This document shows, one piece after another, positions 51,509 through 60,209 of a stretch of DNA of 64,000 nt (position 1 is the stretch's first letter; each line of letters begins with the position of its first letter). Both the position numbers and the translations under genes were made by a program. Under the pieces are notes generated by a model. It was not told the origin of the DNA. It saw only the letters and a list, made by a program, of their open reading frames with translations, and made no database searches. Origin of the DNA: CAYUQT01 sp964446835 (lineage in GTDB: Bacteria > Planctomycetota > Phycisphaerae > UBA1845 > JAFGLZ01); assembly GCA_964446835.1 (NCBI GenBank), contig CAYUQT010000027.1:1-64000 (forward strand). Direction: 5' to 3'.

Positions 51509-54058
51509 ATGCGTCAGAAGGTATCCGTCGTTGTGTTTGCAAGCAGCCTGACGGTCCTCGGTGTTGTCGGACGAGCCGAAACCACGGCCCCACCACCCAC
51601 GTCAAGGTCGACCTCGATCACGCTGCGCCTCCTGCCAAGTCTTCCCGAGGCCGCTGTCGAGCCGATGCAGTGGCGGATCCTCGCCATGGTTCGCAACGAG
51701 AGTGCGGCACCCTTCCGTGCAACGCCGAGATCTCATGTCGAGGGGGGCAGGATCGTCAACATCCACCCGTCTGCGCAGAACGTGCTGCCCGGCACCTCCG
51801 AAGTGTTCTTCCTTCGCGTTGAGGCGACGGCACCGGCAGCCGGTACAACGATATCCCTGACGCTCAACGAGAGGCCCGACGTGACAGTGCGATGTCGTCT
51901 GGCCTGTGGTGTCGACCTTTCGCTGCTGTCGTGGGAAATGGCGTGGCAAGGCAAGGGCAGCACGCTGGCGAGCGTGAAAGCCTCTCCTCCCGCGGGCACG
52001 GTCTTCGCACCCACTCGCCTGCCGCGCGCCTGGAACGAACTGGGTGTCACCTGGGTGCGAACGCGGTTCTTCGTGCCGAACACATGGCGGGGGCAGACGC
52101 TTCAGGTCAGGCTGGGAGCCGTCGATGATGCGGACATCACGTTCCTCAACGGAACACCCATCGGCCAAACCAATGGTTGGGACGTCCCCCGCTCGTATCG
52201 CCTGCCCGCCGAGGCTGTTCGCTGGGGGCATGACAACGAACTCTGCATCGCCGTCGAGAACTCGTTTGCAGGCGGCGGCATCTATCGTTCTCCCCTGCAA
52301 GTCACCATCGGCGAGGTTGCGGCCGGCACGCTAGCCTTTGACGAGCCCGTCCGACAGCCGGAGTGTGCCCGTGGCCCCGTCGGACAGACGGCGCCGCGAT
52401 TGCCGCTCCGTCGGATGTCGGTTCGCGACGGGGTGTTGTACTACGAAGACGGAAAGGAGGTCGCCCTCTGGGGCATCAACACCTATCCTCAGAGCTGGAC
52501 CCAGTACAACAGCCTCAAGAAGCTCGGCGTCGACCCTCGCCGGTCCATCGATGAGGATTTCGACGACTTCGAGGCGATGGGCATCGACATCATCCGCATC
52601 CACGTCTTCGACAGCGAGATCACCGACGGACAAGGCCACCTTCTCCAGAACGATCACTTGAACGTCCTGGACTACCTGGTGGCGCAGTGCAATCGTCGCG
52701 GCATCTACCTGATGCTCACGCCGATTGCCTGGTGGGGCAGCCCCAACGCCCGCCAGGACAGCCTTTCGCGAACGACGCCGAAGGAGGCGATGTCGCTCTG
52801 GCCGGTCAAGTGGCCCGCTCAGGTGAACTATCTGCGGGAGTTCCTCGATCATCGCAATCCGCACACGGGCCATCGGCTCGTCGATGAACCCTGCCTGGTC
52901 CTGTTCGAGGTGATCAACGAGCCGACCTACTGGACATGCGGTGATGTGCTTACGGGCAACCCGGGGGATACGTGGGTCAATGCCGACTTGTCCAAGGCGG
53001 CGATCGAGGGCGTCCGGCAAACGTGGCGGGACACGGTGCCCGATGCGGGCTGGCAGACCCCGACGACCTATGCGTGGTACCGCTATGAGACGGTCCGCCG
53101 CTATATCGATACGATGATCGCCGCTATCCGAAGCACCGGTGCCCGCCAGCCCGTCGCCTACAGCGCCTTCTGGATGCAGGATCCGGACGTTCTTCAGGCC
53201 ATCGCCGACAGCGGCTGCGAGGTGATCACCCTGAGCGCCTATCCCGGGGGGCTGGCAACGATCAATGATGATCGAAACCTGCTGTCGGAGATGGACAACG
53301 TCGACAGCGACGCCCGCCTGGCCCGCAAGGTCCGGCTGGTCTACGAGTTCGACGCCCCCGGCACGATCCGAAAGGTTCACCTGTACCCAGCGATGGCACG
53401 ACACTGGCGAAATCGCGGCGTTCAGGTCGCCTGCCAGTTTCAGTACGATGCCCGGGCGGTGGCGCATCTGAACTGCGACTGGCCGCAGCACTATCTGAAC
53501 CTCTGGCACACTCCCGGCAAGGCCGTCAGCTTCATGATCGGCGGTGAGGTCTTCCGACGCCTGCCGCGCGGCGCCGCCTTCCCCACACCGCCGGACGATC
53601 AGGTCTTCTTGCCGGCCGCCGTGAGCTATCAGCGGAATGTTGCACTGCTCTGCGCCGCCGACAGCTACATGCAGGCGGGGCCGACCGATTGGCATCCGCT
53701 GCCTTCGCCCGCCGCACCGAAACGCATCGTTTCGGTCGGTACCTGCGAGTACTTTCAATACGAAGGCACGGGGATGGTCAGCCTCACGATTGAGGGACAG
53801 GTGGCCACGCTCCGCATCTATCCCGATGTCGAACGACTCCGCGAGGGATGGGAAGGCAAGATCGACGCGCCGCTCACACGTCTGCACGAGCGCACGCATC
53901 CGTTTCGCATCCGGATGGCCGACTGGAAGGACGCCATTGTCGAACGACGGGAGGAGGGTCGATGGGACCTCCTGTCGGCCAAGGCAGCCGATTTCCCCGC
54001 ACGACCGGGTAGCTATCGCCTTCGCCGCACGGCAGCAACAGGCCGTGTGTCCGGATGA
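51509..54058 (+). CDS. Secreted glycoside hydrolase, GH5-like with GH2-type jelly roll
   Basis: Product of 849 residues. Signal peptide (cleavage near GRAET). A beta domain is followed by a galactose-binding-like jelly roll (about 175-265; TWVRTRFFVPNTW, FLNGTPIGQTNGWDVP), as at the N-terminus of GH2 enzymes. The (beta/alpha)8 domain runs about 310-680: acid/base Glu471 in FEVINEPTY and nucleophile Glu613 in LVYEFDAPG, as in clan GH-A. The C-terminal region is beta-rich. Start ATG has AGGAG upstream. It probably acts on beta-linked glycans outside the cytoplasm. The exact family within GH-A is uncertain. Confidence 0.83.
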   Translation: MRQKVSVVVFASSLTVLGVVGRAETTAPPPTSRSTSITLRLLPSLPEAAVEPMQWRILAMVRNESAAPFRATPRSHVEGGRIVNIHPSAQNVLPGTSEVFFLRVEATAPAAGTTISLTLNERPDVTVRCRLACGVDLSLLSWEMAWQGKGSTLASVKASPPAGTVFAPTRLPRAWNELGVTWVRTRFFVPNTWRGQTLQVRLGAVDDADITFLNGTPIGQTNGWDVPRSYRLPAEAVRWGHDNELCIAVENSFAGGGIYRSPLQVTIGEVAAGTLAFDEPVRQPECARGPVGQTAPRLPLRRMSVRDGVLYYEDGKEVALWGINTYPQSWTQYNSLKKLGVDPRRSIDEDFDDFEAMGIDIIRIHVFDSEITDGQGHLLQNDHLNVLDYLVAQCNRRGIYLMLTPIAWWGSPNARQDSLSRTTPKEAMSLWPVKWPAQVNYLREFLDHRNPHTGHRLVDEPCLVLFEVINEPTYWTCGDVLTGNPGDTWVNADLSKAAIEGVRQTWRDTVPDAGWQTPTTYAWYRYETVRRYIDTMIAAIRSTGARQPVAYSAFWMQDPDVLQAIADSGCEVITLSAYPGGLATINDDRNLLSEMDNVDSDARLARKVRLVYEFDAPGTIRKVHLYPAMARHWRNRGVQVACQFQYDARAVAHLNCDWPQHYLNLWHTPGKAVSFMIGGEVFRRLPRGAAFPTPPDDQVFLPAAVSYQRNVALLCAADSYMQAGPTDWHPLPSPAAPKRIVSVGTCEYFQYEGTGMVSLTIEGQVATLRIYPDVERLREGWEGKIDAPLTRLHERTHPFRIRMADWKDAIVERREEGRWDLLSAKAADFPARPGSYRLRRTAATGRVSG

Positions 54059-54090
54059 TGCCGATGCGCCAGAACCGGCGAAGAACGATG

Positions 54091-55860
54091 CTACGGTTGC
54101 GGTGTCTGTCCCGTTGCGGCCGAGAGATTCCTTTGGGCGGCGGCGAAATCGGGCTTTAGACGAACGGCCTCCCGAAAATGGCCGGCGGCATCTTCTCGGC
54201 GCCCTGATTTGAGCAGGGCCACACCGAGGTTGTTGTGGGCCTCGGCCATACTCGGGCGGAGCTGCACCGCCGCGGCCAGATGGGGCATCGCCTCGTCCAC
54301 CGCATTTCGCCCCAGCAGCAGGCTGCCCAGACGATAGTGAACCATCGCCAGGTTGGGGTCGATTCGCAGGGCCTCACGCCAGTGTTGAATCGCTTCGTCG
54401 ACCCGGCCGGTCTTGATCAGGGCATCGGCAAGGTTCTGACGGGCCAGAACATAGTCGGGTCGGACCCGGAGGGCCGCCTGGAATTCCCCGATCGCTTCCT
54501 CCGTACGTCCGGAATCCAGCAAGGCCAGCGCCAGATTGTTCCGGACGATCAGGGCCCGCGGGGCCAGATCGGCCATGTGCCGATAGAGGCTCACCGTGTC
54601 CTTCCACGGTGCGAGCGCGCGACGCGTCGCGAGACCCAGCCCACAGGCAAGGCCCAGCACGATCAGTACAACCCCCGCGCGCACAAGGCGTCCGGCGGAA
54701 GTGCTGCCGTCGGGCCAATGCCTCCACACGGCCACGATGCCCGCGGCCACGATCAGCAGCAGCCCCACCATCGGCAGGTAGACATACTTGTCCGTGGTCA
54801 GCACCACCGTGAATCCGACCAGCCCCATCGTGGGCAGGATCGCCAGGAAGAAGAAGGTCCACCCGGCCACCAGGGATCGAGTCCATTTCAGCGAGACAAA
54901 AAGAACCACGAGCAGGATCGACGTGAATACCACACCGCCGAGCACGGCCGGATTCGCCAGTCCGAGAGGCTCGGGATAGGGATAGTGGACGGAAAGGTTC
55001 GCAGGCCACACGAGCTTCCACAGATAGAAGCCGTTGTTGTGACACAGGATCAGTGGCACGCGGGACCACGGATAGTCTCCGGGCATGGGTACCGGCGCAT
55101 ATTGCCCCTGGCTGATCACAGTAATCACCGAGAACGCCACGCCGATGATGACGAAAGGAACCTTCTCGATCAGGGCATTGCGGTTCAGACGCCCCAATGG
55201 CCAGTAGTCCAGCAGGAGCAGCAGCAGTGCCACCGGCGTGCTCGTGGGCTTGGATAACAGTGCCAATATGTAGGCGATCAGCGAGGCCGCATAGAGCCCC
55301 CAACCGCCCTGTCGGGCGTATCGCACATAGAGCCCCAAACAGATCAGGGCGAAGAACGGCGAGAGCACCGTCTTGCGTTCGCCGATGGTCGCGACGGCTT
55401 CGACCATCATCGGGTGCAGCCCGAACAGAAGTCCCGCGACGACGGAGGCCCAGATATGTCCGAACAGAGACTGGACCAGCCACATGACGAGCAGCGTGTT
55501 TGCCGCGTGCAGCGCCAGACTCGTGCGGTGGAACGGGCGAAAGTCCTCGGCCGAGCCGCCCATCGCACAATCCAGCATGAGCGATATCATCGCCAGGGGT
55601 TGGTAGTAGCCCTGAACGGTAGATGGTCGGGTAACCTCGCTCAGGAAGCGGTGAGTCGACTCCCAACTCGGGTTGCGAACCAGGGGGTTATCGATGAGGT
55701 ACTGGCCATCGTCGAAGCTGAGCCCTCGCGCCGAAAGCACCGGCAGAAACGTTGCGAGGACGGCGATTCCCACCACGAAGGACATGGAAATCTGTATGAG
55801 CAGATGATGCCGTTGCGATGGTGCGGTGGCATGCGAGGGCAAGGTGTTTGGGTCGGACAT
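54091..55860 (-). CDS. GT-C membrane protein with TPR domain (TMTC-like)
   Basis: Product of 589 residues. About ten membrane helices (residues 22-430) are followed by soluble TPRs (about 440-580). An early acidic pair Asp50/Asp51 in LSFDDGQYLIDNPLV lies in the first extracytoplasmic loop, the catalytic position in GT-C enzymes using polyprenyl-phosphate sugars. The order (multi-spanning GT-C, then TPRs) matches eukaryotic TMTC O-mannosyltransferases and bacterial relatives. A polyprenyl diphosphate synthase gene lies next to it on the same strand. Protein or glycan glycosylation on the periplasmic side is inferred. Confidence 0.75.
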   Translation of the reverse strand: MSDPNTLPSHATAPSQRHHLLIQISMSFVVGIAVLATFLPVLSARGLSFDDGQYLIDNPLVRNPSWESTHRFLSEVTRPSTVQGYYQPLAMISLMLDCAMGGSAEDFRPFHRTSLALHAANTLLVMWLVQSLFGHIWASVVAGLLFGLHPMMVEAVATIGERKTVLSPFFALICLGLYVRYARQGGWGLYAASLIAYILALLSKPTSTPVALLLLLLDYWPLGRLNRNALIEKVPFVIIGVAFSVITVISQGQYAPVPMPGDYPWSRVPLILCHNNGFYLWKLVWPANLSVHYPYPEPLGLANPAVLGGVVFTSILLVVLFVSLKWTRSLVAGWTFFFLAILPTMGLVGFTVVLTTDKYVYLPMVGLLLIVAAGIVAVWRHWPDGSTSAGRLVRAGVVLIVLGLACGLGLATRRALAPWKDTVSLYRHMADLAPRALIVRNNLALALLDSGRTEEAIGEFQAALRVRPDYVLARQNLADALIKTGRVDEAIQHWREALRIDPNLAMVHYRLGSLLLGRNAVDEAMPHLAAAVQLRPSMAEAHNNLGVALLKSGRREDAAGHFREAVRLKPDFAAAQRNLSAATGQTPQP

Positions 55861-55914
55861 CGCATCAGTCCATGACGTTGTGGGAACAGTCCGTCGGTGG
55901 CAGAGAGTCTACCG

Positions 55915-56874
55915 TCAGGATCGGCGCGACGCCACGAAATCCGTCAGGGCGAACAGGGCGTCACGGGCCGGCGAGGCGGGCAGCTCCTCCAGGCAGATCC
56001 TGGCTAACCCGCCGTATTCGCGGGCCAGTTGCAGGCAGGTCTCGAGGCAGTCGCTGTTGATCAGGAGCCGACGGACGATGTCGGGGCTGTCGGGGGTAGG
56101 CTCAGACAAGGCAGCGACCATGCTTCGGTGGGGCTCACCTGAAGCGGTATTCAGAAATCGGATCAGCGGCAGAGTCAGGTCTCCCTTGGCAATGTCTCGA
56201 CCGAGCGATTTTCCCATTTCCTCCTCGGTGCCCTGGAGGTCGAGGAGGTCGTCAGCGATCTGAAAGGCGATGCCGAGATTAAGCCCGTACTCACCCATCC
56301 GCGCCATGGCGGAGTCCTCGACACCTGACAGTCGAGCGCCCAGCAGGCAACACGACCGGAGCAGCCATGCCGTCTTGCGGGTGATGATATGAAGGTATTC
56401 GCCTTCGGTCAGTCGGAGATTGTGGCGCTGCGAGACCTGGACGAGTTCGCCCAGGCAGATCATGCGGCAGGTCTCCGTGAGTTCTTCGTTGACCTCGTGC
56501 GACCTCAGGGAACTGCACAGACGGAAAGCCTTCGCCATGATGTAGTCGCCCAGCAGGACGGCTCCCTCATTGCCGACGAGCCGGTTGATCGAGGGAACAC
56601 TTCGTCGGGCGAGTGCCTCATCGAGAACATCGTCGTGGACGAGGGAGGCCAGATGGACCATCTCCACGATCGCCGCCAGCGTGTGGTGCCGAGGCGTACA
56701 TGGGGCAAACGCCCTGCCCGAGAGCAGAACCAGCGCGGGACGAAGCAGTTTACCCGACTGTCGCGAGAGCCGCCCCATCAGGTCGCGCACAAACGGCTCC
56801 TCGCCGGTCAGTTCGGCGTTCAGAAGCTCGCGCACGCCGGCCAGGTCGCTCTGGATGGGCTCGTACAACTCCAT
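55915..56874 (-). CDS. Polyprenyl diphosphate synthase
   Basis: Trans-isoprenyl diphosphate synthase of 319 residues that makes long-chain polyprenyl (octaprenyl-type) diphosphate. First Asp-rich motif LVHDDVLDE (Asp residues 81-85), second FQIADDLLD (208-212), and GKLLRPALVLLSGRA at the isopentenyl-PP site. The ATG at 56874 follows GGTGAG. The gene directly precedes the TMTC-like gene on the minus strand (55 bp gap), which suggests supply of a polyprenyl carrier or quinone chain. Confidence 0.92.
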   Translation of the reverse strand: MELYEPIQSDLAGVRELLNAELTGEEPFVRDLMGRLSRQSGKLLRPALVLLSGRAFAPCTPRHHTLAAIVEMVHLASLVHDDVLDEALARRSVPSINRLVGNEGAVLLGDYIMAKAFRLCSSLRSHEVNEELTETCRMICLGELVQVSQRHNLRLTEGEYLHIITRKTAWLLRSCCLLGARLSGVEDSAMARMGEYGLNLGIAFQIADDLLDLQGTEEEMGKSLGRDIAKGDLTLPLIRFLNTASGEPHRSMVAALSEPTPDSPDIVRRLLINSDCLETCLQLAREYGGLARICLEELPASPARDALFALTDFVASRRS

Positions 56875-57217
56875 GAACTCACCGCAAAATAGACCCACTG
56901 GGTTCTACGCCGCATCGAGATGCCGTGGTGCATCGTCCGGACGAATCGTCCAAGCACCCTCGGCTGTTTCGAATGACTCCCAGGATTGAATTGTAAGACC
57001 AAGCGGGAGTCAGGCTCCAAATGTTTTCATAGGATTTGAAACAAATGAAAGATCATTTTTCTGGAGCGACTTCGATCGGGCGGATCCCGTCTCTCCGTCA
57101 ACGAGCGATCGGAGGGGTCTGCGCCTTCAAGAGAATGACCCACATGGGCGTACGTCAACCTGGCGCAAAACGCCAAGCACGACCGTGAGGCTGCGTGTCA
57201 CCGTGGAACAGGACGAC
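56875..57217. other. Intergenic region
   Basis: It holds the promoter region of the polyprenyl synthase gene. An AT-rich patch at 57017-57060 contains the short palindrome ATTTGAAACAAAT (57032-57044). TGGCG-CAAAA-CGCCA at 57161-57175 can form a short hairpin downstream of the TetR gene but lacks a T-run. No gene seen. Confidence 0.45.
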
Positions 57218-57847
57218 CTAGGTAATGATCCTTAGGGCCACCTCGACTGTACGTTCGTAGTGGTTGGGCTCCTGGAAGAGGGCCAAACCCAACGGTTCGG
57301 TCAGCGAGAAAGCGAGCGCCTGGTGAATCAGGGCCCAAGCGGCCAATCGAGCGTCCACGTCGGTGCGAAAGCGACCGGTGGCTTGTCCCTTGCGGATCAG
57401 GTCGGTAAAGAATTCGGCCTCATCGCTGTAGAAGGCTCGCAACACTTCCATGACATCCGGATCGTTCACCTCGGCCAAGGCGCGGTGGGCAACCCGATAC
57501 TCCAGAACGTGCTTCTGCATGGCGTGCTGGAACGAGCTGGCGATCAGGCGGAGTGCCTCCTGGGGGTCGTCCGTGGTGGCGGCCATTTCGCGCCATCGGT
57601 CCAGTGTTTCCCGACGAATCTCGTTGATGACTTCCAGAAAGAGGTTCTTCTTGCTGGCAAAGTGGCGGTAGAGGATCGGTTCGGTGACGTTGGCCGCTTT
57701 GGCAATGTTGGCCGTCGTCGCCAGTTTGTACCCATTCTGTGCGAAGAGCCTCTTGGCTACATCCAACAACTGCCTGCGCCGATCCGCGGCATTGAGGCGT
57801 TTGGGCGCGGCCAGTTCATCAACATGTTCTTGAATTATTCCGGCCAT
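57218..57847 (-). CDS. TetR-family transcriptional regulator
   Basis: Product of 209 residues. The N-terminal helix-turn-helix spans about 27-70: RRQLLDVAKRLFAQNGYKLATTANIAKAANVTEPILYRHFASKKNLF. The helical C-terminal ligand domain is variable, so the effector cannot be predicted. GAGGTG lies 5 nt before the ATG. A 7-bp inverted repeat (TAGTACA at 57847-57853, TGTACTA at 57892-57898) flanks its start region and might be an operator. Candidate targets are the adjacent polyprenyl synthase/TMTC genes. Confidence 0.9.
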   Translation of the reverse strand: MAGIIQEHVDELAAPKRLNAADRRRQLLDVAKRLFAQNGYKLATTANIAKAANVTEPILYRHFASKKNLFLEVINEIRRETLDRWREMAATTDDPQEALRLIASSFQHAMQKHVLEYRVAHRALAEVNDPDVMEVLRAFYSDEAEFFTDLIRKGQATGRFRTDVDARLAAWALIHQALAFSLTEPLGLALFQEPNHYERTVEVALRIIT

Positions 57848-58399
57848 AGTACACCTCGCGTTTCATTGTGCGGCCAATAGTGAACGTGCATTGTACTACT
57901 CGGACCTCTGCCCTTCCAGCAACACTACTACCCTGAATCGGCAGAACCAAGGATCCTACGCCTTAGAATGTTGCAGGGCAATTGGTTGCGATTGCCACCA
58001 ATCTTGGCAATTGACCGTGGTATTCTGCCTCGGTCCGGCGGGCGGTCCGACCGTCTAAGGGTTTTCCGAAGGACGCACAAACATCGCCTGACGCGTACAG
58101 AAGAGGACCCTGCTCATCGCAGAATGTCTTAGGGGCCCGGTTGGCGATGCCGTCCGGAAGGGTTCCTGGCAATTTGCGGTTCGTCATGTAATCGCGTCCG
58201 CACCGCTGGTCGATACGCCTAAAGCCAGGGGCCATGGGCCCAGGGCACTGGGGGGTGGGTGAAGACCCCAAGTCACGGACCGGCGAGAGAGGGCCCGTAA
58301 GGACAGAAGGGCTCTAAAAGAGCGGGACGGCCGTAAAACAAGGAAAGCTCGTCTCTTCGTGATTTCTGCATCTGTTGGGGAAAGGTCTGGGGAAACACC
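57848..58399. other. Long leader region of the TPR gene
   Basis: About 550 bp with no convincing gene. ATTGGT/ACCAAT (57981-57986, 57997-58002) and repeated GGCAATTG lie around 57977-58016. Nearer the TPR gene two hairpins follow each other: GCCC...GGGC near 58292-58312 and GCTCT-AAA-AGAGC at 58311-58323. This could be a structured leader, but I cannot match it to a known riboswitch. Confidence 0.4.
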
Positions 58400-60052
58400 A
58401 TGAGTTATTTGCTGGAGAGCCTGGGTCGCGGGTTGCTCGGCAGTCTGAGCAGTGCCTTTGAGGCCCAGTTGGGGGATACGTCTCAACAATCCACGCACGA
58501 ACTGGTCGAGGCGACCCAGCGACATCCTCGTGACAGTGAAGGCTATGTTCAGCTTGGACGGCGGTATCTCAGGGAGGGGCGCTTCACCGCAGCGCGTGCC
58601 AGTTTCGACAGGGCTCTGCAGATCAATCGGAATGCCGCGGTGGCCAGGCTCGGACTGGTCTGCGCTCTGGATGAGCTGGGGCGTCAGGACGAGGCCGTGC
58701 AACATCTCCAGACCGCCCAGAAGCGGACGCCGACGGAACCGGCGATCCTGTTTGCCTTGGGTTTGTGTCACGAACGACGCGGTTCTCTCGACCTGGCGGT
58801 TCAGTACTATCAGGATGCCCTGTCGTTCTGTCCGCAGCTTCGCAACGCCCACGAGCGACTGGCGGCCATCGCGGTTCACAACGGCAAGCCCGCTGAAGCG
58901 ATCGAACACTATGAACTGCTCTGTCGTTGGGATCCGGGGAATGTGGATGCCCGGCTTCTGCTGGCCAATCTGCTCCTGGAGACACGACAGTCTCGTCAGG
59001 CGATCGAGCAGTACGAGAAGGCACTGGTGATCGAGCCGGACAATTGGGTGGCCCACAACGATCTGGGAAGTGCTTATGAACAGGCAGGGCTCTACCACGA
59101 GGCCATCGAGCACCTGCATCGGACGGCCGAGGAGCGTCCGGGCTTCGCCGACACACACCTTCGACTCGGCGATCTGTACTCCAAGGTTGGCGACGATCGA
59201 GCGGCCCTGCACCAGTACTCACTCGCCCTTGAGATCCACCCCGAGTACCTCGAAGGCGTGGTCAAGATGGGCACGCAGCACTTGCGCAACGGGCGACACA
59301 TCGAGGCGGCTCAGTGGTTCAACCGGGCCGTCGAGATCAACGATCGTCTGCTCATTGCCTATGTGGGGCTCGGCGTGGCTCAGAAGGCGGCCGGACGAAT
59401 GGATGAGGCGATGAATTCCTTCGATATGGCCACCAGCATCGAGCCGAACAGCACGCTGCTGTTCAGTGAGATGGCCAGGTTGCAGCTCAAGGTTGCCACG
59501 TTCGAATCGGCCAAGCGCGGTTTGCTGCCGGAACACGACATGCCATCGCCCACCGGCGCGACGGTCGAGGGCGTGACCGACCTGATCGATCGGCAGATCG
59601 AACGGCATCGCAAGGCACTGGAAGAGCGCCCGAATCATGCCGACATGCACTATCGTCTCGGACTGCTCTTGCGCAACCGTGGGCGAAATGACGAGGCGAT
59701 GCAGGCGTACCGGGCCGCCATCGAAATCAACCCCGTTTACGTCAAGGCCCTGATCAAGCTGGGGCTGTCGCTCAAGGAGGCCGGTCAGCTCGATGAGGCG
59801 GTCGAGATTCTCGAACGAGCCATCCAACTCCACAACGATTACGTGGATCTGCACTATCACCTCGGGCTGCTCTTTGCCGAGCGCAATCGCTTTGAGCTGG
59901 CGGTGGAGCATTTCGAGCAGACCGCCAAGCAGAGCCCGAGCAACGTCGACTTTCATGCTAACCTGGCATTGGCGCTTCAGAACATGGGTCTGCTGGACCG
60001 TGCGGCCGCCTCGTGGCAGGCCATTTGCGAGCTGACCCACACACACGCCTGA
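58400..60052 (+). CDS. Tetratricopeptide repeat protein
   Basis: Product of 550 residues, nearly all TPRs (about residues 45-540). Typical units are GYVQLGRRYLREGRFTAARASFDRAL and DMHYRLGLLLRNRGRNDEAMQAYRAAIEINP. There is no signal peptide or membrane helix. A weak GGGGAAAC lies upstream of the ATG. It probably acts as a cytoplasmic scaffold; the partner is unknown. It stands alone between TetR and a glycosidase gene. Confidence 0.85.
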   Translation: MSYLLESLGRGLLGSLSSAFEAQLGDTSQQSTHELVEATQRHPRDSEGYVQLGRRYLREGRFTAARASFDRALQINRNAAVARLGLVCALDELGRQDEAVQHLQTAQKRTPTEPAILFALGLCHERRGSLDLAVQYYQDALSFCPQLRNAHERLAAIAVHNGKPAEAIEHYELLCRWDPGNVDARLLLANLLLETRQSRQAIEQYEKALVIEPDNWVAHNDLGSAYEQAGLYHEAIEHLHRTAEERPGFADTHLRLGDLYSKVGDDRAALHQYSLALEIHPEYLEGVVKMGTQHLRNGRHIEAAQWFNRAVEINDRLLIAYVGLGVAQKAAGRMDEAMNSFDMATSIEPNSTLLFSEMARLQLKVATFESAKRGLLPEHDMPSPTGATVEGVTDLIDRQIERHRKALEERPNHADMHYRLGLLLRNRGRNDEAMQAYRAAIEINPVYVKALIKLGLSLKEAGQLDEAVEILERAIQLHNDYVDLHYHLGLLFAERNRFELAVEHFEQTAKQSPSNVDFHANLALALQNMGLLDRAAASWQAICELTHTHA

Positions 60053-60209
60053 CCGCGCCCGGCAGACGATTCCCTCAGCGTGCCCGTCGGTTCGATGCCG
60101 CCGACGTGAACACTCAGACTGCATCTGATACACTTGCCCCCCCGACGCGATCGTCCGGCCGATCGTCGTTGTGGTTCCATTACCCCTGGCCCCTGGAGCG
60201 CCTTATCCC

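Noticed and set aside
57161..57175. Hairpin TGGCG-CAAAA-CGCCA as a terminator of the TetR gene
   Set aside because: Only a 5-bp stem and no T-run.
58261..58400. Possible c-di-GMP (GEMM) riboswitch, prompted by GGGACGG and nearby hairpins
   Set aside because: The required GCAAACC-type and tetraloop-receptor elements are missing or out of order.
58184..59212. 342-codon minus-strand frame opposite the TPR gene
   Set aside because: It mirrors the regular codon pattern of the TPR repeats on the other strand and lacks any motif.
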